This document shows, in pieces, positions 1 to 6,249 of a DNA stretch of 11,502 nt; the stretch's first letter is position 1, and every line of letters starts with the position of its first letter. The translations under genes were made by a program, and so were the position numbers. Under the pieces are notes generated by a model that did not search any database, was not told the DNA's origin, and worked only from the letters and a program-made list of their open reading frames with translations. Source of the DNA: Rickettsiales bacterium. GTDB taxonomy: Bacteria; Pseudomonadota; Alphaproteobacteria; Rickettsiales; UBA3002. Where the stretch lies: assembly GCA_027489915.1 (NCBI GenBank), contig JAIXZB010000132.1, positions 1-11,502 on the forward strand. Direction: 5' to 3'.

Positions 1-212
1 ACTAGCGTGAACAGCAGTTGCGGGCTTATGGGTTTGACATCGAATCCGCTATGAAACCCACTGAAGGTGATGATGAGTGCTGCAACAGAGCTAAGGCCAA
101 GTAGCACCAGCAGCAAACGAACGATGCGGCGCACATGGCGCGGCGCTTTATCTATCGCAGGCGAGTTCGATAATGCATAGGCGCTGGTGTCTGTAGCTTC
201 GACCATACTCAT
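1..212 (-). CDS. ntrY: NtrY sensor histidine kinase, N-terminal fragment (runs off left edge)
   Basis: About 70 residues are visible, from an ATG at 212 to the window edge. The ATG overlaps the ntrC stop codon in an ATGA arrangement (bases 209-212), which suggests translational coupling. A second in-frame ATG at 206 is also possible. The protein begins with a short polar stretch and a basic patch (RHVRRIVR). A strongly hydrophobic segment rich in Leu, Val, Ala and Ile follows at about residues 30-50, as expected for the first membrane helix of NtrY. A second hydrophobic stretch starts at the window edge. NtrY proteins are inner-membrane kinases that phosphorylate NtrX and affect nitrogen and redox responses. 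No kinase domain is visible here, so the name rests on the membrane-type N-terminus and on the position just after ntrC, which is the usual alphaproteobacterial order. The rest of the gene, and probably ntrX, should lie beyond the left edge. Confidence 0.8.
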   Translation of the reverse strand, partial: MSMVEATDTSAYALSNSPAIDKAPRHVRRIVRLLLVLLGLSSVAALIITFSGFHSGFDVKPISPQLLFTL

Positions 213-1678
213 GCAGCATAGGCCAGCACAGTGCGGATTTCGATGCCGTAATCATTGATTTTTTTACGGAGTGTATTGCGGTTAATGCCAAGTACACGCG
301 CTGCCTGAATTTGATTGCCATCAGTTGCTCGCAGTGTGTGTTCGATAAGGGGTTTTTCGAGCAGTGCCAGCATACGCTCGTGCAATCCAGGGGCAGGAAG
401 GGTGTGCGCGTGGCTTGCAAAATAAGCACGCAGATGCGACTCGATATGGCTTGTGAAGTTCGCAGCCATTCCATCGGTAGGCAGGCTCAACACATTATTT
501 GCGGGCGTTTGCAGTTCTTGCGTGATATGAGCTGCGGTGATGCTTGCGGAAGCATTTAGTGCCGCCAATCTGTAGGCAAGATTTTCAAGTTCGCGGATGT
601 TTCCTGGCCACCCGTGCGCTTGCAGTGCAGACACCGCATCTGCAGCTAAGGTTTTAAGCGGCAATCCGCGCTTGTGTGCCTTGGTAAGGAAATAGCGGGT
701 GAGGGCTTCAAGGTCATCTTTACGCTCACGCAGCGATGGAATGCGTAGTGGCACTACATTGAGGCGGTAAAATAAATCTTCGCGGAATTCGCCTTTGGCG
801 ACAAGTTCAGAAATATCGCGGTGGGTGGCGGCAATCACGCGCACATTGGTGCGCACCACGCGGGTGGCGCCAATGGGGGTGAATTCACCTTGCTGCAATA
901 CACGCAGTAACCGCGTTTGCGCTTCAAGCGGCATATCGCCGATTTCATCAAGAAATAATGTGCCTTGATGTGCCAGCTCAAATGCACCTACTTTGCGCGC
1001 ATGTGCGCCTGTGAAAGCACCGCGTTCGTGACCAAATAATTCGCTCTCGATAAGCTCACGTGGTAGTGCGGCCATGTTGATAGCGTGGAAGGGTTTGGAT
1101 TTACGTGGCCCAAGCTCGTGCAAGGCGCGGGCTATAAGCTCTTTTCCGGTGCCCGATTCGCCGCTGATGAGCACGGTTAAATCATTGCCAATCAGGCGCG
1201 CAACGGCGCGGTAGACTTCTTGCATCGCAGGTGCTTGGCCAACAATCGCAAGCTCTGGCGTGAGTTCGATAACGCCCGGCTGCTGGGATTTACTGGTACG
1301 CGGTGTACGCTTGAGCGATTCATCGATGGCAGCAAGCAGCTCGCTTAAATCGAAGGGCTTGGGCAAGAAGGCAGCAGCCCCAGCTTCACGCGCTCGCGAA
1401 GCATTGATGAGGGTGTTGTGCGCGCTGATGACAATAATCGGTAGGCTCAAACGATGGGCGCGAAGGGTGGGAACGAGCGCCAGCCCATCGCCATACACAC
1501 CTGCGCCTGGCATGGTGACGTCGGTGACGACTGCGTCGCCATCTCCACGTTCTACCCATTGTTCCAGTGTTTGCAAACGATCGGTAACACGCACACGGTA
1601 GCCATGCTGTTCGATGGCCTGACTTAGCACCAATGCAATCGAGGGATCATCCTCGGCGAGAAGAATTTCGGGGGTCAT
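209..1678 (-). CDS. ntrC: Nitrogen regulation response regulator NtrC (sigma-54 activator)
   Basis: This 489-residue protein has the three NtrC domains in order. The receiver domain (about 1-122) has the acidic pair D10/D11, phospho-acceptor D53, S85 and K107. The AAA+ domain (about 145-385) has a Walker A GESGTGK ending at K179, the sigma-54 contact loop GAFTGA at 220-225 and a Walker B FLDE around 242-245. The Fis-type helix-turn-helix (about 445-482) contains the NRNTLRKK motif typical of NtrC rather than NtrX. When phosphorylated by NtrB, the family activates sigma-54 promoters of nitrogen assimilation genes. The start is an ATG at 1678 with only a weak AGG ribosome site (bases 1685-1687). 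It lies 87 bases after ntrB, across a conspicuous inverted repeat. The stop codon overlaps the ntrY start. One oddity is that D53 to K107 spans 54 positions, against 50 in E. coli NtrC; four extra residues follow MPG in the receiver. Confidence 0.96.
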   Translation of the reverse strand: MTPEILLAEDDPSIALVLSQAIEQHGYRVRVTDRLQTLEQWVERGDGDAVVTDVTMPGAGVYGDGLALVPTLRAHRLSLPIIVISAHNTLINASRAREAGAAAFLPKPFDLSELLAAIDESLKRTPRTSKSQQPGVIELTPELAIVGQAPAMQEVYRAVARLIGNDLTVLISGESGTGKELIARALHELGPRKSKPFHAINMAALPRELIESELFGHERGAFTGAHARKVGAFELAHQGTLFLDEIGDMPLEAQTRLLRVLQQGEFTPIGATRVVRTNVRVIAATHRDISELVAKGEFREDLFYRLNVVPLRIPSLRERKDDLEALTRYFLTKAHKRGLPLKTLAADAVSALQAHGWPGNIRELENLAYRLAALNASASITAAHITQELQTPANNVLSLPTDGMAANFTSHIESHLRAYFASHAHTLPAPGLHERMLALLEKPLIEHTLRATDGNQIQAARVLGINRNTLRKKINDYGIEIRTVLAYAA

Positions 1679-1701
1679 AACTTGCCTGCAACGTTGATGT
1701 T

Positions 1702-1730
1702 TTTATGATGATTGCCTAAAAACTAGGCAA
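1702..1730 (-). promoter_or_regulatory. Weak candidate internal promoter for ntrC
   Basis: On the minus strand TTGCCT (1725-1730, four of six matches to TTGACA) is followed after 17 bases by CATAAA (1702-1707, four of six matches to TATAAT), about 24 bases before the ntrC ATG. The match is modest and could be chance. It is noted because it would place the 8-bp inverted repeat across the -35 and spacer. Confidence 0.2.
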
Positions 1731-1731
1731 T
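1711..1731 (-). repeat. Perfect 8-bp inverted repeat between ntrB and ntrC
   Basis: The arms ATTGCCTA (1711-1718) and TAGGCAAT (1724-1731) are perfect inverted copies around a five-base loop. They lie in the 87-base gap between ntrB and ntrC, transcribed in the operon direction. In RNA this would be an eight-pair stem with loop GUUUU. No U-run follows on the minus strand, so it is not a standard intrinsic terminator. It could be an RNA stem-loop affecting ntrC expression or mRNA processing, or a DNA operator. Confidence 0.7.
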
Positions 1732-1765
1732 GAGTTACAGCAGTTTAATTAAGCCTGCAAGCTAT

Positions 1766-2767
1766 TTACTGCCGTGCTAATGGCATCCAAATACGAAAGC
1801 ACGTGGCGTTTTTGCGGCCAGAGGCAAGCTCGACACGGCCACCATGGTCTTCGATAATACGCGCAACGATGGAAAGCCCAAGCCCGCGCCCCTCGCGCTT
1901 GGTGGTGATGAAGGGGCGAAAAAGTTGCTTAGCGATGCTTGCTTCAATGCCGCCACCGTTATCGGTGATATCAATTGCAACAGGCCGTGAACCTTTGCCC
2001 AGATGGTAGCGCGTGGTAAGGGTGATTTCGGGTTGCGCCACACTCACACAGGCTTCTGCGGCATTCTTGATGAGGTTGGTAAGCGCACGTGTAAAGCGTG
2101 GCCCATCAGCCGCGATGGGAGGCAGTGAAGGATCATAGGCGCGGGTGATGCGCACATGCGGGCCAACGCCTGCGCTGACAGATGCGGCCGCTTCTTCGAG
2201 CAGTTCATGGATGTTGATGTGGGTGGGGGGAATATCGGTGGAGCCACGCAGAGGATCGAGCTCTTTAAGCAATTGCTCGATACGCGCAGCCTCTCGCGTG
2301 ATGAGATCGCAGAAGGTTGCATCGGCGGATGCGTTTTTAAGTAATTGCGCGGCACCTGAAATGGCAAGTAGGGGATTGCGTATTTCATGCGCGAGCATGG
2401 CCGCCATGAGCCCTGCGCTGTGGGTGGCTTGCGCATGGCTTGAAGGCTCGCTTACACTATCGAGCGCAAGCAAAGCTGTGTCTTCATCAAGCGGTGACAC
2501 GAATGCGGAGCAGGTAAGTAACCCACCATCCGCTCCCGGAAGGGTGAAGTAGCGTTCGCTGCGCGATTCCTGCCTGATGATGGCGGCATGGATGAGGGGA
2601 ATCAGCGTTGCATCAAGCGGTGTATGGCGTGATAGTTGCGCGCGGGAAAACACCGTGCCACTTTCAAGCAATGAAATCGCACTGGGGTTTAGAGGGGCGA
2701 GGAGAAATTCCGCGTTCACACGAAACAAGGCAAGGGATAATGCACCCAGTGTAAGCGTGTCACTCAC
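1766..2767 (-). CDS. ntrB: Nitrogen regulation sensor histidine kinase NtrB (GlnL)
   Basis: This is a 333-residue soluble kinase with no membrane segment, as expected for NtrB, and slightly shorter than many family members. A diverged PAS-like region fills about residues 5-105. The dimerisation/phosphoacceptor region follows, with the H-box HEIRNP (H127) and the NtrB-like GAAQLL. The ATPase domain has an N-box NLIKNAAEA (N235), a G1 box DNGGG (269-273) and a G2 box GRGLGL (293-298). In this family NtrB phosphorylates or dephosphorylates NtrC under control of PII protein. The start is a GTG (2765-2767) overlapping the dusB stop codon as GTGA, so the genes are probably translationally coupled. 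This explains why no upstream ATG is needed. The stop is TAA at 1766-1768. dusB before it and ntrC after it are the classic alphaproteobacterial nifR3-ntrBC neighbours. Confidence 0.95.
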   Translation of the reverse strand: MSDTLTLGALSLALFRVNAEFLLAPLNPSAISLLESGTVFSRAQLSRHTPLDATLIPLIHAAIIRQESRSERYFTLPGADGGLLTCSAFVSPLDEDTALLALDSVSEPSSHAQATHSAGLMAAMLAHEIRNPLLAISGAAQLLKNASADATFCDLITREAARIEQLLKELDPLRGSTDIPPTHINIHELLEEAAASVSAGVGPHVRITRAYDPSLPPIAADGPRFTRALTNLIKNAAEACVSVAQPEITLTTRYHLGKGSRPVAIDITDNGGGIEASIAKQLFRPFITTKREGRGLGLSIVARIIEDHGGRVELASGRKNATCFRIWMPLARQ

Positions 2768-3888
2768 GCCGCTTCGCCTTCGGTATGGCGCTCGTAGGCA
2801 CGTTGCGACACACCGCGTTCGATTTGTGTATCGTAGAATGCACTAATCAGTTGCATCACCTGCTTAGGATCGGTGAGGCGGTTGACGTTACCACGAAATT
2901 CTGCCGCGCAGTGCAGGCCCGAAACATACCAGCCAATGTGCTTGCGTGCGACACGTACACCCGTCTCAATACCATACAGCGAGAGCATTTCTTCGTAATG
3001 CGCAAGGGTAATGGCGCGCTGTTCAGTGATGCTTGGCTCGATGATTGATTCGCCTTTTAAATGTGCGATGGCTTGGGCGATAAACCACGGACGGCCATAG
3101 CTGCCGCGCCCTATCATCACACCATCTGCGCCTGAGAGTGCAAGTGCATTGTCGACATCTGTAAGCGTGGTGATGTCGCCGTTTACTATCACGGGAAGCT
3201 TCACTGCTTCTTTTACCGAGCGAACAAAGCGCCAATCGGCGGAGCCTCTGTACATCTGGCAGCGTGTGCGCCCATGCACGGTGATAAGTTTTATCCCCAC
3301 ATCTTCGGCAATTTTTGCGAGTTTGGGGGCGTTGAGTGAGTTATTATCCCATCCCATCCGCATCTTTAAGGTGACGGGGATTTTTACGGCTTTGGCAACC
3401 GCCTCTAAGATAGCAGATGCCAGAGGCTCGTCGCGCATCAGAGAGGATCCCGCATAGCCATTCACCACTTTTTTCACAGGGCAGCCAAAATTGATATCGA
3501 TGATATCCGCGCCGCGATCTTCGTTCAATTTAGCCGCTTCGGCCATAGTTTCGGGATCGCAGCCCGCAAGCTGCACAGAAAACGGGCGCTCGATAGGTTC
3601 AAATGCGGCCATGCGCAGGGCATTGCGGGTCTCTAGCACGACTGCTTTGCTTGCAATCATTTCCGACACCACAAGCCCCGCACCAAACGATTTAACTAGC
3701 TTGCGGAAGGGCAAATCGGAAACGCCTGTCATGGGCGCTAAAATCACGTTATCGGCGATGGTGACGTTATCGACTTGAATAGCGCGATGCGCAGGAATAC
3801 TGGGCTGCTCGGCAAGCTCAGCCGCAACCCCCATCGCATGGGCAATGGTGGGGGAAAGTGGGGGGGCTTGCATGTTATTGAAGCTCAT
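2764..3888 (-). CDS. dusB: tRNA-dihydrouridine synthase DusB (NifR3 family)
   Basis: DusB enzymes are FMN-dependent reductases that convert uridine to dihydrouridine in the tRNA D-loop. The sequence shows the family TIM-barrel motifs: LAPMTGVSDLPFR near the start of the barrel, NFGCPVKKVV with catalytic Cys136, LKMRMGW, TVHGRTR, VNGDI, GVMIGRGSYGRPW and a C-terminal helical domain with the RKHIGWY motif. The start chosen is the ATG at 3888 (374 residues) because AGAAGG lies six bases upstream. A TTG at 3909 would add seven residues and has less support. Even so, about 35 residues precede the usual beginning of the barrel, a low-complexity Pro/Ala-rich extension longer than in typical family members. 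The gene is first in the dusB-ntrB-ntrC-ntrY operon and its TGA overlaps the ntrB GTG. It is divergent from ispDF across about 60 bases, which must hold the promoters of both units. Confidence 0.95.
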   Translation of the reverse strand: MSFNNMQAPPLSPTIAHAMGVAAELAEQPSIPAHRAIQVDNVTIADNVILAPMTGVSDLPFRKLVKSFGAGLVVSEMIASKAVVLETRNALRMAAFEPIERPFSVQLAGCDPETMAEAAKLNEDRGADIIDINFGCPVKKVVNGYAGSSLMRDEPLASAILEAVAKAVKIPVTLKMRMGWDNNSLNAPKLAKIAEDVGIKLITVHGRTRCQMYRGSADWRFVRSVKEAVKLPVIVNGDITTLTDVDNALALSGADGVMIGRGSYGRPWFIAQAIAHLKGESIIEPSITEQRAITLAHYEEMLSLYGIETGVRVARKHIGWYVSGLHCAAEFRGNVNRLTDPKQVMQLISAFYDTQIERGVSQRAYERHTEGEAA

Positions 3889-3949
3889 AGGTTGCCTTCT
3901 GTTACGCAATCAAGCAATATGCGCGGGATTTTTCACACCGTGCCATTAC
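3889..3949. promoter_or_regulatory. Divergent intergenic region of dusB and ispDF
   Basis: About 60 bases separate the dusB and ispDF starts and must hold the promoters for both units unless these lie inside the opposing gene. Apart from the dusB ribosome site, no clear -35/-10 pair stands out on either strand. A TGGCACG matching a sigma-54 -24 element occurs on the minus strand at 3939-3945 but lacks the partner GC at -12. Confidence 0.4.
3895..3900 (-). promoter_or_regulatory. Ribosome binding site of dusB
   Basis: The minus strand reads AGAAGG with six bases before the ATG at 3888. This is the best Shine-Dalgarno match near the dusB start. It decides in favour of 3888 over the upstream TTG at 3909, which would place this sequence inside the coding region. 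Confidence 0.7.
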
Positions 3950-5167
3950 ATGATTCGTCTTATGCAAGCAAGTGCAAGCACATCTGAAGCCAAGATTGCC
4001 GTGGTCATCGTCGCCGCAGGCAATGCGACGCGCATGGGGGCGGATACACCAAAACCTTACCTCAACATTTGCGGAAAAACACTGCTAGAGCATACTATTG
4101 AGGCGTTCTCGAACCACCCTGCCATTGGTAAGATTCAGGTGGTAATTCACGCCTCGCATCAAGACTATTATAAAAAAATCCCAGCATATCCTAAGCTTCT
4201 ACCGCCTGTGCTAGGTGGTGCAGAGCGTCAGGATTCTGCCCGTTTGGGGCTGGAAGCGCTTGCACAGCATGCGCCAAGCCATGTGCTGATTCACGATGCG
4301 GCGCGGCCTTGTGTGTCGCAGGCGCTGATTTCGCGTGTGTGCGATGCGTTGGGGGCGCACACGGCAGTAATGCCAGTGATGCGGATGAAAGATACCGTGC
4401 GAGAGCAAACAGACACAGGTTGGCAGGAGCGCCCAAGAGATGCGCTGATGGCAGTGCAAACGCCGCAAGGCTTTCATTTTGAGACGATTCTAGCAGCGCA
4501 CCGCAACGCAAAAGGCCCACAACGAACCGATGACATTGGCGTAATTCTCGCCTATGATGCACAAATAAAAATCCACGCCGTTGAAGGCGAGTGGCAAAAC
4601 CAGAAAATGACAACTCCAGACGACATGGAAATGATGGCAAAACACTATGCAACAGTCCAGATTCCGAAAGTCGGCATGGGCTATGATGTGCACAGGCTGG
4701 CTGCACACCCTGCGGGCGCTGAGCAAACCATTCGCTTGGGCGGAATTGATATTACACATGACGCTACGCTTGAAGGCCATTCCGATGCAGATGTGGTACT
4801 GCATGCGATAACAGATGCGCTGCTTGGCACGATTGCGCAGGGCGATATTGGCGCGCATTTTTCGCCTAGCGATGCGCGTTGGAAAAATGCAGATTCTGCA
4901 ATGTTTTTGACCCATGCTGCAACTATGGTGCAATCGGTAGGTGGCAAGATAACGCATGTCGATGTGGCGATACAATGTGAAGCCCCAAAAATTGCACCAC
5001 ACCGTGACGCAATGCGCGCGCGCATTGCAGAGATTCTCGCACTACATATTTCGCAAGTGAGTGTGAAAGCAACCACCACCGAAGGGCTGGGCTTCACAGG
5101 TCGCCGCGAAGGCATTGCAGCGCATGCGGTGGCGACCGTATTATTTGCCGCAAGCGAGGCAGCGTGA
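3950..5167 (+). CDS. ispDF: Bifunctional IspD/IspF enzyme (MEP pathway cytidylyltransferase + cyclodiphosphate synthase)
   Basis: This is a fusion of two methylerythritol phosphate pathway enzymes, 405 residues from the ATG at 3950. The IspD half (about 15-235) makes CDP-methylerythritol. It shows the nucleotide loop AAGNATRM with R28 and K35 in the catalytic spacing, the HDAARP motif (D116), RMKDTV, QTPQGF and the C-terminal KMTTPDDM. The IspF half (about 240-402) cyclises the later intermediate. It shows the metal ligands D246, H248 and H285 (GYDVHRL and DADVVLHAITDALLG) and the C-terminal KATTTEGLGFTGR. Separate IspD and IspF would be expected to flank IspE; the fused form is common in Alphaproteobacteria. 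The start is uncertain: ATGs at 3950 and 3962 both lack a clear Shine-Dalgarno. The IspD loop has Ala where the usual second Gly stands, and PKPY replaces PKQY. The gene is first in a probable ispDF-pgpA-pncC operon. Confidence 0.95.
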   Translation: MIRLMQASASTSEAKIAVVIVAAGNATRMGADTPKPYLNICGKTLLEHTIEAFSNHPAIGKIQVVIHASHQDYYKKIPAYPKLLPPVLGGAERQDSARLGLEALAQHAPSHVLIHDAARPCVSQALISRVCDALGAHTAVMPVMRMKDTVREQTDTGWQERPRDALMAVQTPQGFHFETILAAHRNAKGPQRTDDIGVILAYDAQIKIHAVEGEWQNQKMTTPDDMEMMAKHYATVQIPKVGMGYDVHRLAAHPAGAEQTIRLGGIDITHDATLEGHSDADVVLHAITDALLGTIAQGDIGAHFSPSDARWKNADSAMFLTHAATMVQSVGGKITHVDVAIQCEAPKIAPHRDAMRARIAEILALHISQVSVKATTTEGLGFTGRREGIAAHAVATVLFAASEAA

Positions 5168-5718
5168 TGCGCTTGCTTGCTACAATAATTGCAACATGCG
5201 GGGTTGGGTTTTTCCCCAAAGCACCGGGTACGATGGGCTCGCTTTTTGCTCTCGGCCTTGGGTATCTGATTATTGACCGCTTGGGCTGGCTTGAGTGTTT
5301 CATTGCGTTTATGCTGGTGAGTATGGTGGGTACGTGGGCAACGGCGCAGTATCAGAAACAACACCCAACACGCCTCGATCCAAAAGAAGTGGTGATTGAT
5401 GAAGTGGCAGGGCAGTGGCTGACGCTTTTATGTCCGATTTTATTTTTGCATTTAGGCACATGGATACAGACAGGAGCATTGCATGTGATTGCGCTTGAGC
5501 ATGATTGGGTGGGGACATATTTCGTGCTCGCATTCGTTCTGTTTCGGGTATTCGATATTTTTAAGCCATGGCCGATTTCGTTTATCGATCGCAGGATGAA
5601 AAATGCAGTGGGCGTGATGCTCGATGATATTGTTGCAGCCCTTATGGCAGGTGTATTATTATATGTGATATATATTGTGGGTCCGCTTTTAGTTGGCACC
5701 CCGCCCGAAATGATGTGA
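5167..5718 (+). CDS. pgpA: Phosphatidylglycerophosphatase A
   Basis: PgpA removes the phosphate from phosphatidylglycerophosphate to give phosphatidylglycerol at the inner membrane. The 183-residue protein has the family signatures FFPKAPGTMGS (15-25) and DPKEVVIDEVAGQW (71-84), which supplies the acidic residues. A later LDDIVAALMAG motif near the C-terminus lies next to a final hydrophobic helix. Several hydrophobic stretches (about 26-36, 43-58, 85-95, 112-125 and 155-172) fit an integral membrane protein. The ATG at 5167 shares its A with the ispDF stop (TGATG) and has GAGG at 5156-5159 seven bases upstream. A GTG at 5164 is the only nearby alternative and would add one residue. The close packing suggests co-transcription and coupling with ispDF. 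Confidence 0.94.
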   Translation: MRLLATIIATCGVGFFPKAPGTMGSLFALGLGYLIIDRLGWLECFIAFMLVSMVGTWATAQYQKQHPTRLDPKEVVIDEVAGQWLTLLCPILFLHLGTWIQTGALHVIALEHDWVGTYFVLAFVLFRVFDIFKPWPISFIDRRMKNAVGVMLDDIVAALMAGVLLYVIYIVGPLLVGTPPEMM

Positions 5719-5725
5719 GACACCG

Positions 5726-6244
5726 ATGCCCTACGATACAGCGCATGAATTATTTCCGCCGCTAATGTTAGAGCAGGCAGGAGAAGTGGTTGCAATTTGC
5801 GCACGGCGCGGATTAACCATTGCCACCGCAGAATCCTGCACGGGGGGATTGATTGCAGCAATTCTGACCGAAATATCGGGCGCATCTTCGGTGTTTACGC
5901 ACGGGTTCATTACCTACGCAAACCCTGCAAAAGTGAGTATGGTGGATGTGTCAGAAACTGCCCTTGCCTCGCATGGGGCAGTAAGTGAAACCATTGCCCG
6001 TGCAATGGCAGAAGGCGCGTTGCGCACAGCAGGTGTGTCACTTGCGATTGGGGTTACGGGGGTTGCAGGGCCCACTGGTGGCACTGAAAATAAGCCTGTA
6101 GGATTGGTGCATATGGCTTGTGCCAGCAGTAACGGTAAAACTACGCACAAAGCCTTACATTTCGAGGGAAGCCGCACCTGCATCAGGTTAAAAGCAGTGG
6201 AAGCCGCACTAGGTATGTTGCTCAAGCAACTCGAAGTGATTTAG
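5726..6244 (+). CDS. pncC: Nicotinamide-nucleotide amidohydrolase PncC (CinA C-terminal domain family)
   Basis: PncC hydrolyses nicotinamide mononucleotide to nicotinic acid mononucleotide and ammonia, which recycles the pyridine nucleotide produced by NAD-dependent DNA ligase. The 172-residue protein matches a stand-alone CinA C-terminal domain. It has the catalytic-loop motif AESCTGG with Ser37, FITYAN at about 61-66, GAVSE at about 84-88, and the GVTGVAGPTGGT loop at about 109-120. The N-terminal molybdopterin-binding-like half of full-length CinA is absent, so this is the short type and not a competence-damage protein in the strict sense. It starts seven bases after the pgpA stop, with no strong Shine-Dalgarno of its own. 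A later ATG at 5765 is conceivable because the family core begins near LEQAGEVV. It ends five bases before the convergent glmU stop. Confidence 0.92.
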   Translation: MPYDTAHELFPPLMLEQAGEVVAICARRGLTIATAESCTGGLIAAILTEISGASSVFTHGFITYANPAKVSMVDVSETALASHGAVSETIARAMAEGALRTAGVSLAIGVTGVAGPTGGTENKPVGLVHMACASSNGKTTHKALHFEGSRTCIRLKAVEAALGMLLKQLEVI

Positions 6245-6249
6245 CAACG

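Noticed and set aside
2145..2552. A 135-residue plus-strand open frame opposite ntrB.
   Set aside because: It is Ser/Ala-rich, has no recognisable domain, and is fully explained as the antisense of the conserved NtrB kinase region.
3892..3920. Plus-strand TTGCCT-N17-CAATAT as an ispDF promoter.
   Set aside because: The -10 match is poor, and the -35 overlaps the dusB ribosome site; not enough to call.
3928..3945. Possible sigma-54 promoter upstream of dusB: minus strand TGGCACG at 3939-3945 matches the -24 element.
   Set aside because: The -12 position, ten bases after the GG, reads AA instead of GC, so the second obligatory element is missing.
4681..5364. A 227-residue open frame on the minus strand across the end of ispDF and start of pgpA.
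   Set aside because: It lies antisense to two well-recognised genes, shows no family motif and has a Ser/Cys/Ala-rich composition typical of a shadow frame.
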